Assembly (NCBI GenBank): GCA_030066085.1
Contig: JASJCI010000006.1
Span: forward strand, 91,253 to 155,252
DNA: 64,000 nt
Source of the DNA: Gammaproteobacteria bacterium
GTDB lineage: Bacteria > Pseudomonadota > Gammaproteobacteria > GCA-001735895
Direction of reading: 5' to 3'
The notes beneath the pieces are model-generated. The model was not told the origin of the DNA. It ran no database searches and saw only the letters and a list, made by a program, of their open reading frames with translations. Shown here one piece after another: positions 36,797-45,857 of this stretch (position 1 is its first letter; each line of letters starts with the position of its first letter). A program made the position numbers and the translations under genes.

Positions 36797-37163
36797 AGTG
36801 TAGCAGGATTCCCCCAGTTTTGATTGGCAGCGGCCCACGTACCTTTATCGAGGCACCGACACGAGGATTTTAAGTCAGGTATATATTTTTCGATTTCATC
36901 AAATCAGTTACTTGCGGCGCTTTCCCTTCCCGTTCGTGCCAGTGGCCGCCTGCTAATACCAGTCGCCTGGGCACAATACTGGCACACCAGTACCGGCATT
37001 CTTGTCCTCCAATGCCGAATCCCGGGCGGTGCGTGTCCTTGAAACCTTGAGCTAATCTGCGGTCAAAGAAGGAAGTCATATTTGCATAACTAATCACTGT
37101 CGCTTCCGCCAGAACATACTTATCGTCTTATGGATTTGACAGCCTCGATTACGGCTGACTACC
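36797..37163. other. Intergenic region, no gene seen
   Basis: About 370 bp between the Zur box and the Rieske gene. One 72-codon frame is present, but its composition is unlike the neighbours and it has no ribosome site. The promoter of the Rieske operon should be here; a TTGACA near 37135 is suggestive but has no clear -10. Confidence 0.5.
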
Positions 37164-38309
37164 ATGCGATCAAATCTTCTACAGATGAGCGCTATGGCGA
37201 ATCAGGATTCACCACTGGCAGCGAAATACTACGTTGACGAGGAGTATTTTCTCCTCGATAGAGACAATATATTCTTTCGCAGCTGGCAATGCGTCTGTCA
37301 TGAGTCCGAAGTAGCCAACCGCGGCGATTTCGCCACCCTGCCAATCGTCAATGAAAGCGTCTTCGTGATTCGAGATCGAGCTGGACAGCTGCAGGCCTTT
37401 TACAATGTCTGCCGCCATCGCGGCCATCCCCTGGTCGAAGGCTTCGGCAAGGGCAGGAAAGTGCTGACCTGTCCTTACCATGCCTGGACCTATAGCCTGA
37501 CGGGCGAACTTCAGCGGGCGCCCGGCGCCGGCAGCGACGACCGGCTCGGTTGCGATCAAATATCGCTGCGTAGGGTACGGCTCGAAGTTTTTTGCGGCTT
37601 CGTATTCGTCAACCTGGACGACGATGCCGAATCCCTTCACTCGCAGATTCCGGAGCTCAAAGCGGAACTGCTCAGTTATCACCCCGATCCGGGCGCGCTG
37701 CGTTTTGTCTGCGAAACCAGCATCGAGCATCAATGTAACTGGAAACTGTCGATCGAAAACTACAACGAGTGTTATCACTGTCCCACGGTGCATGCCGGTT
37801 CCCTGACCCGGGGTGTACTGTCGATGGACGGGTACACGACCGAGGCACGCGGTCGGATGATCTGGCACCAGGGCAAAGCGCAAACCGATAATGAAAAACA
37901 GTACAACTACGACATCGAACGCGGTCCGCGCGCCGGCGACTATGGCGCCTACTGGATCTGGCCGAACGTATCTTTCTGTTGTTATCCCGGCGGGTTTTTC
38001 ACCATCCGGCAATGGCTGCCGCGCAACTATCGGCAGACGACCTATCGCTACCGCTGGTTTTCAGACGGCAGTCTGCCCGATGCGGAGGTCGAGGCCCTGA
38101 TGCACAAACACAAAAGCACAACCGGGGCCGAGGATGAAGCGGTGGTATCGAAAATACAGGCCGGCATGGAAAGCCGTTCTTTCGAACCCGGGCCTTACAT
38201 CCTGGGTGACGGTATCGGTGCGCTCAGCGAAGTCGGGATCAGGCACTTCCACGCCTTGTACCGCGAGGCATCCGCAATCACCAGTGCGGCGGAATTCGAT
38301 GGTGATTGA
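37164..38309 (+). CDS. Rieske-type aromatic-ring-hydroxylating oxygenase, alpha subunit
   Basis: The 381-residue protein has a Rieske [2Fe-2S] site: CRHRGHPLVEG near 83-93 and CPYHAWTYSLTGEL near 103-116. The catalytic domain has the mononuclear iron motif ENYNECYHCPTVH near 198-210. It would oxidise a small or aromatic organic substrate with a separate reductase, not seen here. Start is uncertain (37164 or internal ATGs at 37185 and 37194); none has a strong ribosome site. It overlaps the next gene by 11 bp. Confidence 0.9.
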   Translation: MRSNLLQMSAMANQDSPLAAKYYVDEEYFLLDRDNIFFRSWQCVCHESEVANRGDFATLPIVNESVFVIRDRAGQLQAFYNVCRHRGHPLVEGFGKGRKVLTCPYHAWTYSLTGELQRAPGAGSDDRLGCDQISLRRVRLEVFCGFVFVNLDDDAESLHSQIPELKAELLSYHPDPGALRFVCETSIEHQCNWKLSIENYNECYHCPTVHAGSLTRGVLSMDGYTTEARGRMIWHQGKAQTDNEKQYNYDIERGPRAGDYGAYWIWPNVSFCCYPGGFFTIRQWLPRNYRQTTYRYRWFSDGSLPDAEVEALMHKHKSTTGAEDEAVVSKIQAGMESRSFEPGPYILGDGIGALSEVGIRHFHALYREASAITSAAEFDGD

Positions 38310-39036
38310 GTGTTCGCCAGCGGAACGGGCCGCGCGCATCGAACTCGCGGCGCTGTATCGACTCGCGGTCAAGTTCGGCTGGACCGATTTGACCAGTACG
38401 CACATTTCCGCGCGCATCAGCGATGATCCCGATCACTACCTGCTGAACTGCCATGATTTCATGTTCGCTGAAATCACCGCATCCAGCCTGACGCGAATGA
38501 GTTTCGACGGCGAGCAATCCGAATCCGGCCGCACACTGAATCTGGCCGGCCACCTGATCCACTCCAGCATTTTGCATGCGCGCCCGGAAATCAGTTTCGT
38601 GATCCACAGTCATACCCGCGCGGGGATCGCCGTTTCGGCGATGCCCGATGGTTTGCTGCCGCTTTCGCAACACGCGGGATTCGTGCTGGGCACCCTGGCA
38701 AGCCACCCTTACCAGGATTCGACCGCGATCGCGGACGAAGGCGCGGCGCTGGCGCAGGACCTCGGGCAAAACTATGCCATGCTGCTGCAAAACCACGGTC
38801 TGCTGGTAGTCGGGCGCACCGCCGCCGAAGCCTTCGCTTATCACTACTATCTCGAAATGGCGTGCAAGATCCAGGTCGATATCCTGAGCTGTACCGCGCG
38901 TCCGATCAAAATCACCGAGCCGGCGATGTTGGCTTTACATCGCTGGGGATCGCCCGAAAACGGCCCGCAGGGTGAGATTCAGTGGCCTGCGCTGATGCGC
39001 ATGCTGGAGCGGGAACAACCCGACTACCGGGACTAG
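38299..39036 (+). CDS. Class II aldolase/adducin family protein
   Basis: The 245-residue protein has the class II aldolase fold with zinc ligands in FVIHSHTRAGIAVSAM (HxH) near 111-126 and the third His in AMLLQNHGLLVVG near 160-172. The N-terminal part has LYRLAVKFGWTDLTSTHISARI, close to the GN.S.R substrate site. Such enzymes make or break C-C bonds next to a carbonyl, or act as decarboxylases. ATG at 38299 overlaps the Rieske gene by 11 bp. Confidence 0.88.
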   Translation: MVIECSPAERAARIELAALYRLAVKFGWTDLTSTHISARISDDPDHYLLNCHDFMFAEITASSLTRMSFDGEQSESGRTLNLAGHLIHSSILHARPEISFVIHSHTRAGIAVSAMPDGLLPLSQHAGFVLGTLASHPYQDSTAIADEGAALAQDLGQNYAMLLQNHGLLVVGRTAAEAFAYHYYLEMACKIQVDILSCTARPIKITEPAMLALHRWGSPENGPQGEIQWPALMRMLEREQPDYRD

Positions 39037-39119
39037 CGCGGTGGCACGAAGCAGGTCCGACATATCCAGCGGAGCACGGCCTGGAAAAAAAACGCAGAAA
39101 CGATATCGGCAGGTACATT

Positions 39120-40274
39120 ATGAAAGGCATCCGCGTCATCGACATGACCAGCGTGCTCTCGGGCCCGTTTTGCACCTGGTTGCTGAGCACGATGGGCGCC
39201 GACGTGATCAAGGTGGAAAACCCGGCTGGAGACATGGCGCGCACCTCGCCGCCGTTCGAAGACGACATCAGCCTCTACTTTGCGTCGCTCAATCGCAATA
39301 AACGCTCGATCGTGCTCGACCTGAAGACGGACGACGGCAAGATCGCCCTGCAAAAGCTGATCAAAACCGCCGACGTGTTCATCGAAAACATGCGCCCGGG
39401 TGTGCGCGAACGACTGGGATGCGGCGAGGCCGAACTCGCGCAGCTGAACCCGAAACTGATCCAGGCCTCGATCAGCGGTTTCGGTCAATCCGGCAGCCTC
39501 TCCGATCGCCCGGCCTACGACATCATCGTGCAGGCGATGAGCGGCATGATGAGTATCAACGGGCCGCTCGGCGGACCGGCAACGCGGGTGGGTTTTTCGG
39601 TGGGAGATATCGCCGCCGGGCTGTTTGCCGCGGTCGGTATCCTCGAACGATTGTATCGACGCGATGCCCGCGGCGAACATGGCGCCGGGGTGCTCGACGT
39701 GTCCATGCTCGCCTGCCAGTGGGCCTGCCTCGAAAACGCCTTCGCACGATACCTGAATGCCGGCATCGTGCCTGAGCCTATCGGCTCTGGACACCCCTCG
39801 ATGACGCCGTTCGAAGTGTACCCCACCGCGGACCGCGATATCGTGATTGCGCTCGGCAGCGAGAGAGACTGGCCACGCTTTTGCGCCGCGCTGGAATTGC
39901 ACCAACTGATCGAAGACGACAGGTTCAAAACCGACGCAGCCCGCATCGACAATCGCCAAAGCATGAACGCGATCCTGGACAGGGTGCTGCAAACAAGAGG
40001 CTCGGAATACTGGCGCGACACATTGCTCGCGGCTTCGATTCCGTGCACGGTCATCGAAAACGTCAAAAGCATTGCCGACAGTCCCCTGTCACAAGAGTAC
40101 CGGGCATTTTCCGGCGTCAAAACGGCATCGGGCCGGGACATGCGCTTCGTGCGCAATCCGATTGCCGAGCCTGGATTCAAGGAGACCGCCGCTCCCACAC
40201 TGGGACAGCATACCGCCGAAATCCTCTCGGAGCTGGGATACAGCGCCGACGATATCGCGCGTATGGGCGGGTGA
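39120..40274 (+). CDS. Class III CoA-transferase (CaiB/BaiF family)
   Basis: The 384-residue protein starts MKGIRVIDMTSVLSGPFCTWLLSTMGADVIKVENP, the family N-terminus, and later has RPGVRERLG, SISGFGQSGSLSDRPAYDIIVQAMSGMMSINGP with the catalytic Asp near 147-149, and AAGLFAAVGILERL. It moves CoA between acids and thereby activates the substrate or intermediate. The frame extends upstream to 38982, but ATG at 39120 gives the normal start. Its stop overlaps the next gene (GTGA). Confidence 0.92.
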   Translation: MKGIRVIDMTSVLSGPFCTWLLSTMGADVIKVENPAGDMARTSPPFEDDISLYFASLNRNKRSIVLDLKTDDGKIALQKLIKTADVFIENMRPGVRERLGCGEAELAQLNPKLIQASISGFGQSGSLSDRPAYDIIVQAMSGMMSINGPLGGPATRVGFSVGDIAAGLFAAVGILERLYRRDARGEHGAGVLDVSMLACQWACLENAFARYLNAGIVPEPIGSGHPSMTPFEVYPTADRDIVIALGSERDWPRFCAALELHQLIEDDRFKTDAARIDNRQSMNAILDRVLQTRGSEYWRDTLLAASIPCTVIENVKSIADSPLSQEYRAFSGVKTASGRDMRFVRNPIAEPGFKETAAPTLGQHTAEILSELGYSADDIARMGG

Positions 40275-41107
40275 CCGTGCCGTACGCCGAGGCTAGCGAC
40301 GGAATAAAGCTATGGTTCGAAACCAGCGGAGAGGGGCAACCTGTCATCTGGCTGCATGAATTCGGTGGCGAACCGGCAAGCTGGGACTTTCAGCTTGCAC
40401 ATTTCTGCAAAAGCTATCGTTGCATTACTTACGCAGCGCGAGGCTTTCAGCCCTCGGAGGCGCCGCAGGCGATGGCGATGTACGGCCAAAGCCAGGCGAC
40501 GGCGGACGTTGCCGCGGTGCTCGACCACCTGAATATCACTCAGGCGCATTTGGTAGGAACCTCGATGGGCAGTTTTACCTCCCTCGATTTCGTGCTGGAA
40601 CACCCCGAGCGCGTTCTCTCGCTAACCCTTGTCGGCAATAGCAGCGGTCCCCGAACCGAAGACGAAAGAGAGCGATACCGAAGGGACTGGATCGGACATG
40701 AAATCGGGGAGCGCGAGCGATTCGGCGGCCGAGGCGCTGTCGCTGTCCTCGAGCGAGACCCGGCTTACCAGGCATTGCAAAAAAACCTGCCCGCTGCCTG
40801 GCGTGACTATGCAAATCGCCTTTTGCACCAGTCATTGCCCGGGTCACTCAACATTCTAAAGACGCTGCACTGGAATCGACGCTCGATCTGGGCCGACGAA
40901 GCGCGCTTGCGCGCCATCTCCTGCCCGGTCCTGTTGGCCCATGGCGACGAGGATTATTACCTCGTGGGGGAAACCAACCGCTTCCTCGAACAAGTCGTTC
41001 CGGGCGCCCGCAGAACACTGTTCGAGTCAACCGGCCACCTGGTAAATATCGAGAGGGCGAACCACTTCAACAGGCTGCTGGAGGATCATCTTCGAAGCAG
41101 CGAGTAA
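40271..41107 (+). CDS. Alpha/beta hydrolase
   Basis: The 278-residue protein has the alpha/beta hydrolase signature: VIWLHEFGGEPASWDFQ near 26-42, nucleophile elbow VGTSMGSFTS near 98-107, Asp in LAHGDEDYYL near 227-236, and catalytic His in STGHLVNIE near 257-265. GTG at 40271 overlaps the CoA-transferase stop by 4 bp. Within the operon it could hydrolyse a C-C, ester or lactone bond after ring or side-chain oxidation. Confidence 0.88.
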   Translation: MTVPYAEASDGIKLWFETSGEGQPVIWLHEFGGEPASWDFQLAHFCKSYRCITYAARGFQPSEAPQAMAMYGQSQATADVAAVLDHLNITQAHLVGTSMGSFTSLDFVLEHPERVLSLTLVGNSSGPRTEDERERYRRDWIGHEIGERERFGGRGAVAVLERDPAYQALQKNLPAAWRDYANRLLHQSLPGSLNILKTLHWNRRSIWADEARLRAISCPVLLAHGDEDYYLVGETNRFLEQVVPGARRTLFESTGHLVNIERANHFNRLLEDHLRSSE

Positions 41108-41428
41108 AGACGACTGCACCGACAAGTCGATGGAGTAGTCCCGCAATTAATCAGTAAAAATACCCGTTCCTCGGCAGACGATCGATTCCGAGTATTACCT
41201 GGCCCATTAATTGATACGCGATCTGGAGCATAAATTGACAGTCCGCCTGTTCCAGGTGTCCATTAACTCGAAGCAAAACCAGGGATCCAGGCTGTGGAAG
41301 CGGTCATAAGCGGCTGTTGCATAGTCCGACTGCTCAACGGTTAAATACCTAGCCAACGATTGACAGCCAGATAAAGCAACCGAAAGCGCTGCGTCTCTAC
41401 CCTGGCAATGAATTCGTTGCGGAAGCAA
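41108..41428. other. Intergenic region, no gene seen
   Basis: The 321 bp are AT-rich relative to the operon upstream. A 73-codon minus frame is the only sizeable one and has no ribosome site or recognisable product. No strong terminator hairpin was found. Confidence 0.5.
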
Positions 41429-42472
41429 CTACCAGGGGACGTTCCAGGGGTTGAATCCACAGACTGTTCTGGTCGGCAAACTGGTACCAAAGTTATTCCG
41501 AGCGACAACATAGTAACAGTAGCTATCTGGAGGAGATGATGTATCTCTAAACCTGTTTGAATAGTAGGAATTACTTGTACGAGTTACACGGCTTTCCTGC
41601 CCCGAAGGATACACCCGGTAAACATCGTATTCGCCCCCTATGGCCTGGAAGTCGGCCCCTATGTCTTGCCAGTCAACTTGCACAAAAGTCGCATCTTCAC
41701 GGATAAAATCAGAGCAATCTTCCAAATCTGGCAAACATATATCGAAGTCAGTGCCCACTCTTATGCCAAGGCCAACTGGCGTCTCGGGTGGTAAGGCAGG
41801 GATAGCTGTCACTGCTACTTCCGTACTGTTCCCGTAGGCATTCGACGCGGTAACGACATACTCATATCCGACGCCAACCAGGCCAGTGTGTAACAAGGGG
41901 CTGGTTGCGAAATCAATCATCCCGGACTCCCCCAGACTGTTCGACCAGGAAACATTATAAAAATCGGCTCTCGCAGCCGGTTCCCAGCTCAATCTGATAT
42001 CCGTGGAAACCGATTCGGCGGAGAGATTTACGGGCTTCGTAGGCACGCCTGCGGTAGCGCTGAAAATTCCCGGGGAGCCGCTTTCCAACCCGTACTGCAC
42101 TGCTGTAATCTCGTAGTAATAGGTTGTCCCCAAGGAGAGATTCTTATGAATAAAAGGGGGTTCTGAAACGTTAACCGATGCCATCCTGTCTTCCAGATCA
42201 GAATGGCCAGACGTCGACCAATATATGTTGTAGGAAATTGTGTCGAAGTCTCGGGACATTACCTCGTTATCTGATCTTTCCGCGACACTCCAGTCCAGCA
42301 CAATATTTCCATCCTCGTCGTTCTCGATAGTTATGCCCTGTGGCGCCCGGGGCTTCGAGATGAAAACACTTTCATACTCACTACTGTCGTCACCGCCGCC
42401 ACCTCCACCGCACGCCATCAGTGTCATGGTTATCAAGAAAAGCAGGAAACTCTTGGCAAACGCAGTTTTCAT
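41429..42472 (-). CDS. Lipoprotein with fibronectin type III-like domains
   Basis: The 347-residue product has a lipobox (TLMACGGGGGG) and at least two FN3-like repeats of roughly 90 residues: around 45-140 (APQGITIENDEDGNIVLDW..., ISYNIYWSTSG, TYYYEITAVQYG), around 142-225 (KPVNLSAESVSTDIRLSWEP, YNVSWSNS, YEYVVTASNAYGNST), and a third, less regular, after 230 (QVDWQDIG, YDVYRVYPSG, YCYYVVARNNFG). It should be anchored to the outer membrane and exposed. The AT-richer codon use differs from the core genes. Confidence 0.82.
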   Translation of the reverse strand: MKTAFAKSFLLFLITMTLMACGGGGGGDDSSEYESVFISKPRAPQGITIENDEDGNIVLDWSVAERSDNEVMSRDFDTISYNIYWSTSGHSDLEDRMASVNVSEPPFIHKNLSLGTTYYYEITAVQYGLESGSPGIFSATAGVPTKPVNLSAESVSTDIRLSWEPAARADFYNVSWSNSLGESGMIDFATSPLLHTGLVGVGYEYVVTASNAYGNSTEVAVTAIPALPPETPVGLGIRVGTDFDICLPDLEDCSDFIREDATFVQVDWQDIGADFQAIGGEYDVYRVYPSGQESRVTRTSNSYYSNRFRDTSSPPDSYCYYVVARNNFGTSLPTRTVCGFNPWNVPW

Positions 42473-42943
42473 ATCTTCAACCCCCAGGCAATCGTTGCGA
42501 AAGAATATGCGATTAGTTTCGTAATGAAACTAATAATATAGAGGTATCAAAATACGCTGCCTGCGGTACCAGATATAGAAATCAGGTACCGCTGAATACT
42601 ATTTGCCGGATACTGTCCATGCATATAAAGGTCTCCCGACTCTTTCCGCACCCTGAAATGCGAGCCGCCTCGTTCGTTCGACTCCTGCGGGGAACAAATT
42701 CTGCAGAGTACGAGTTGGGTCGATCCCGACCGCCAATTAAACCGATCCATGGGTCAGCCTTCCCGATAGCTGAAGCCCACTGTCGGGGCCTGGGAGACGA
42801 TCCACGGACACAGGCGGACAGTTGCTGACACGTTCAAAGGCAAGCCATGAAACACGGTTTGATTGCTGTTCGGGAATGTTGACTGGTTATTCGGGTACAT
42901 AGTTTTTATACTCCGGACCTCACTTGTTCGGGTGGAGAAATTC
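42473..42943. other. Intergenic region, no gene seen
   Basis: The 471 bp between divergent genes hold only weak frames. Promoters for the FN3 lipoprotein and for the solute-binding protein must lie here. GGAGA ahead of 42944 is the only clear element. Confidence 0.5.
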
Positions 42944-43813
42944 ATGTCTTTTCGGAAGCTGGGCTTTTTGGTTTGTGCACTGCTGTGTTTGCCCATCTCG
43001 GGGCAGGCAACCGCCGAGTTGACGCAAACACTCAAGAGAATCAATGACTCGGGTGAAATCAACCTGGGATACCGAAAAGACCAGACGCCAATGTCCTTCG
43101 ACCAGGACTCCAACAAACCTGCAGGTTACTCGGTCGAGTTATGCAACCGCATTGCCGTAGCTGTAAAAAAGGCACTGGGTCGTTCCGACATCAAGATCAA
43201 TTACGTACCCGTAACGGCTGAAAGTCGCTTTGACGCCATTCAGTCTGGCGAGATTGATATCCTGTGCGGTGCAACGACCAAGACGCTCTCGAGGTCGGAG
43301 ATTGTCGGTTTTACGCAGCATACGTTCGTTACCGGCGGAGCCTTGTTGAGCCGCAAAGATGCGGTTGTGGAAAACATCAAGGAGCTGGAGGGCAAGCGAG
43401 TGGCGGTGGTCTCCAATACAACGACTATTGACTCCCTGAAGGCCGCAATAGACGCTTTGTATATCGATGTTGAAGTGGTTGCAGTCGGTTCGACGAGTGA
43501 AGGAATGGCAATGGTCGAACGCGGTGAGGTCGACGCTTTCGCAGCCGACCAGGTCGTTTTGATTGGGCAAGTTATTGCCAGCGGCGGGCGCAAAACCTAT
43601 ACGCTCTCGAGAGAAACTTTTTCTTTCGAGCCTTTCGCATTGGCAATACCACGAGGCGATGCGGATTTCCAGCTTGTCGCTGATCGGGTGCTTTCACGCC
43701 TGAATCGCAGCGGTGAAATCATCCGTATCTATAAAAAATGGTTCGGAAGCTTCGGGGAAAAACCCCCATCCGGGTTGATTGCGCTGTACCAGCTGAATTC
43801 AACGCCACCGTAA
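42944..43813 (+). CDS. Periplasmic solute-binding protein (amino-acid ABC type, SBP_bac_3)
   Basis: The 289-residue protein has a signal peptide (MSFRKLGFLVCALLCLPISGQATA) and an SBP_bac_3 domain: INLGYRKDQTPMSFDQDSNKPAGYSVELCNRIA near 42-74, FDAIQSGEIDILCGATTKTLSRSE, and ends with RSGEIIRIYKKWFG. No permease or ATPase gene is adjacent, so it may serve an unlinked transporter or a sensor. ATG at 42944 is preceded by GGAGA. Confidence 0.88.
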   Translation: MSFRKLGFLVCALLCLPISGQATAELTQTLKRINDSGEINLGYRKDQTPMSFDQDSNKPAGYSVELCNRIAVAVKKALGRSDIKINYVPVTAESRFDAIQSGEIDILCGATTKTLSRSEIVGFTQHTFVTGGALLSRKDAVVENIKELEGKRVAVVSNTTTIDSLKAAIDALYIDVEVVAVGSTSEGMAMVERGEVDAFAADQVVLIGQVIASGGRKTYTLSRETFSFEPFALAIPRGDADFQLVADRVLSRLNRSGEIIRIYKKWFGSFGEKPPSGLIALYQLNSTPP

Positions 43814-44176
43814 TTAACAACCCCCAGCAAACGCCAGGCCGGTAAAACAATCCTGCCACAAATACAATCAATGACTGGCGAGCGATGACAATCCAAAAAA
43901 CGTCTCCTGTTCGAGTCGTTTGTTATGCATGTCGGGGGCTATTACGGGTCGATTCCCGCTGCCGGTAATTTGCTGCCAGGCAGCTACCTTCTCCAAACAA
44001 GTCGCTGACCCAGCACCACCAGGCTGCGGAGATCAGCGATTAGCGGGTGCTCGTTCGGCTCTGTTCGTGATATCTGTGCGCGGCCTGCGATACACCCCCA
44101 AATGAAAAATTGACTGGATCGGCGTATGATTCAGGGGTCGTTCGACAAATCATAAAAACGATAGGGGGTGTGGATC
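43814..44176. other. Intergenic region, no gene seen
   Basis: The 363 bp contain one 61-codon frame that starts mid-region and is not convincing. No RNA gene or repeat was found. Confidence 0.5.
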
Positions 44177-44797
44177 ATGGCCTGGAATGTTTCTGGCGAA
44201 TTCATCGAAACCTGCAGTTGTAACATGTTATGCCCTTGCTGGTTCGGGCAGGCGGACTTAATGCTAATGGACCAGGGCTGGTGTGCGACCTCGTTGCTTG
44301 TGCGTATACGCGAGGGCAGTTATGACGGCGTCGACTTGTCGGGTCAAAATGCCGTGGTGAATTTTCACTTTCCGGGACCCACGCTTTTCGATGCCAATGG
44401 TATTGGGCGCGTGTACATCGATGAAGGGACCAGCGAAGTCCAGCAAAATGCTCTCGAAGCTATTTTGCACGGCGCATCGGGTGGCGGCATGGAGGTGCCG
44501 GCCAGCCTGCTGTCAGAATGGCTGCCTACCCGGAAAGTGGCGCTCACGGTCACCGAGGATGATGGCAAGATAACGGCCAGTTTGCCGGGTATCGGCGAAT
44601 TGAATTCCCGACGCCTGGTCAACGAGCTCGGTAACAAGATGACGCTGAACAATTCTGTATTCAGCATGGCTTTCGGACTTGACGATCACGTTGGGGAGTT
44701 GGCGCCCAGCGACGGGACAACCTGGGAGGACCCCGACATGCCTGTAGCCTGGCAGGGTCGTTCAGGCGTGGTTGGACAAATTACCTGGAGCGGCTAA
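44177..44797 (+). CDS. DUF1326 family protein
   Basis: The 206-residue protein begins MAWNVSGEFIETCSCNMLCPCWFG, the DUF1326 start with a CxCxxxCPC cluster that may bind metal. A beta-rich domain follows (VDLSGQNAVVNFHFPGP, GRVYIDEGTSE, RKVALTVTEDDGKITASLPGIGELNS). Function is unknown. ATG at 44177 is chosen over an upstream GTG for the family start. It pairs with the DUF2182 gene 38 bp downstream. Confidence 0.82.
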   Translation: MAWNVSGEFIETCSCNMLCPCWFGQADLMLMDQGWCATSLLVRIREGSYDGVDLSGQNAVVNFHFPGPTLFDANGIGRVYIDEGTSEVQQNALEAILHGASGGGMEVPASLLSEWLPTRKVALTVTEDDGKITASLPGIGELNSRRLVNELGNKMTLNNSVFSMAFGLDDHVGELAPSDGTTWEDPDMPVAWQGRSGVVGQITWSG

Positions 44798-44802
44798 GTT
44801 CC

Positions 44803-44823
44803 GACCAGATCTGCCATCTGGTC
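44803..44823 (+). other. Hairpin between the DUF1326 and DUF2182 genes
   Basis: GACCAGAT (44803-44810) and ATCTGGTC (44816-44823) make an 8-bp stem with a CTGCC loop. It lies between the stop and the next start. It could tune expression of the second gene; no T run follows, so it is not a classical terminator. Confidence 0.55.
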
Positions 44824-44835
44824 TGATCTGTTTCA

Positions 44836-45600
44836 ATGTCTTACCGGGGAATGCTGACACGTGATCGCTGGCTGGTGCTGGGCGCTATGGTTGCGCTTGC
44901 TGCGCTGGCATGGGCCTACACAATCTATCTCGGGATTCAGCATGCATCGATGTCCGCTTCGATGTCGATGCCCGCCATGTTGCAGTGGTCAATGGCAGAT
45001 GCCTTTTTTATGTTTGTCATGTGGGCAGTGATGATGTTTGCAATGATGCTGCCATCGGTCACTCCCACTGTCATGATCTTCGGGCGGGTTCGGGACAAAC
45101 GCAGACAATCGGGCAGGCTATATGCGCAAACGGGCGCATTTGTAGTCGGGTACCTGGTAGCCTGGATTGGGTTTTCGCTGGTGGCTACCCTGGCCAACTG
45201 GATTCTGCACACCGATGGCTCCATGACTTCCATGATGGGTAGCGTCGGAGCCCGGACTGGAGGATTATTTCTTGTCGCGGCAGGAGCATTTCAGTGGACT
45301 CCCCTGAAGAACGCCTGTCTCGAGCATTGCCGCTCCCCGATGGGATTCCTGATGCAACACTGGCGTGAGGGAAACTCCGGGGCGATTTTGATGGGTTTGC
45401 ACCACGGGATTTACTGCCTCGGTTGTTGTTGGCTATTGATGGTGCTGTTGTTTGTCCTTGGCGTAATGAATCTGCCCTGGGTGGCCGTGCTTACGATAAT
45501 CGTACTAGCCGAAAAGACATTACCGCGCGGAGACTTATTAAGTCGGGGTCTTGGGGTTGTTTTGATCGTTTGGGGCTTATGGATGATCACTAACGGATGA
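44836..45600 (+). CDS. DUF2182 family membrane protein
   Basis: The 254-residue protein has six to seven hydrophobic segments and the DUF2182 features: a Met-rich segment (MSASMSMPAMLQWSMADAFFMFVMWAVMMFAMMLPSV in outline, about 38-75), QWTPLKNACLEHCRSPMGFLMQHWREG near 154-180, and GLHHGIYCLGCCWLLM near 187-202. The Met, Cys and His content suggests metal (perhaps copper) handling. It is an inner-membrane protein, commonly paired with DUF1326 genes. Confidence 0.85.
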   Translation: MSYRGMLTRDRWLVLGAMVALAALAWAYTIYLGIQHASMSASMSMPAMLQWSMADAFFMFVMWAVMMFAMMLPSVTPTVMIFGRVRDKRRQSGRLYAQTGAFVVGYLVAWIGFSLVATLANWILHTDGSMTSMMGSVGARTGGLFLVAAGAFQWTPLKNACLEHCRSPMGFLMQHWREGNSGAILMGLHHGIYCLGCCWLLMVLLFVLGVMNLPWVAVLTIIVLAEKTLPRGDLLSRGLGVVLIVWGLWMITNG

Positions 45601-45798
45601 TGTGGTCATGCATCGGCGTTTGGGTTCGACACGGATCTTTACGCCCGTTTTCCCGACAACACATGCTGACAACCCAGGACCAGGCTGGAGAGTTCGGCCG
45701 TAAACGGTCGTTCGTTACCGATTTTCACAAAAATGTTTTATTAGCCAGGCGATCGAATAAGAGTATTCGATTGGTGGTTTAGGGTTTGGAGGTATAAG

Positions 45799-45840
45799 GT
45801 GGCCAAAAAGAAATAACTCACATCGGCAAATCAATGTGAG
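45799..45840 (+). promoter_or_regulatory. Leader with micro-ORF and hairpin before a lipoprotein gene
   Basis: GGAGG (45788-45792) precedes GTG-GCC-AAA-AAG-AAA-TAA at 45799-45816, a possible 5-codon leader. CTCACAT (45817-45823) pairs with ATGTGAG (45834-45840), and AAAGGAGGT follows immediately as the ribosome site of the lipoprotein. The stem could control access to that site. Confidence 0.35.
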
Positions 45841-45857
45841 GAAAGGAGGTCACTACC

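Noticed and set aside
36824..37042. 72-codon frame between the Zur box and the Rieske gene
   Set aside because: No ribosome site, no recognisable product, composition unlike neighbours.
41207..41428. 73-codon minus frame next to the FN3 lipoprotein
   Set aside because: No ribosome site and no recognisable product; kept as intergenic.
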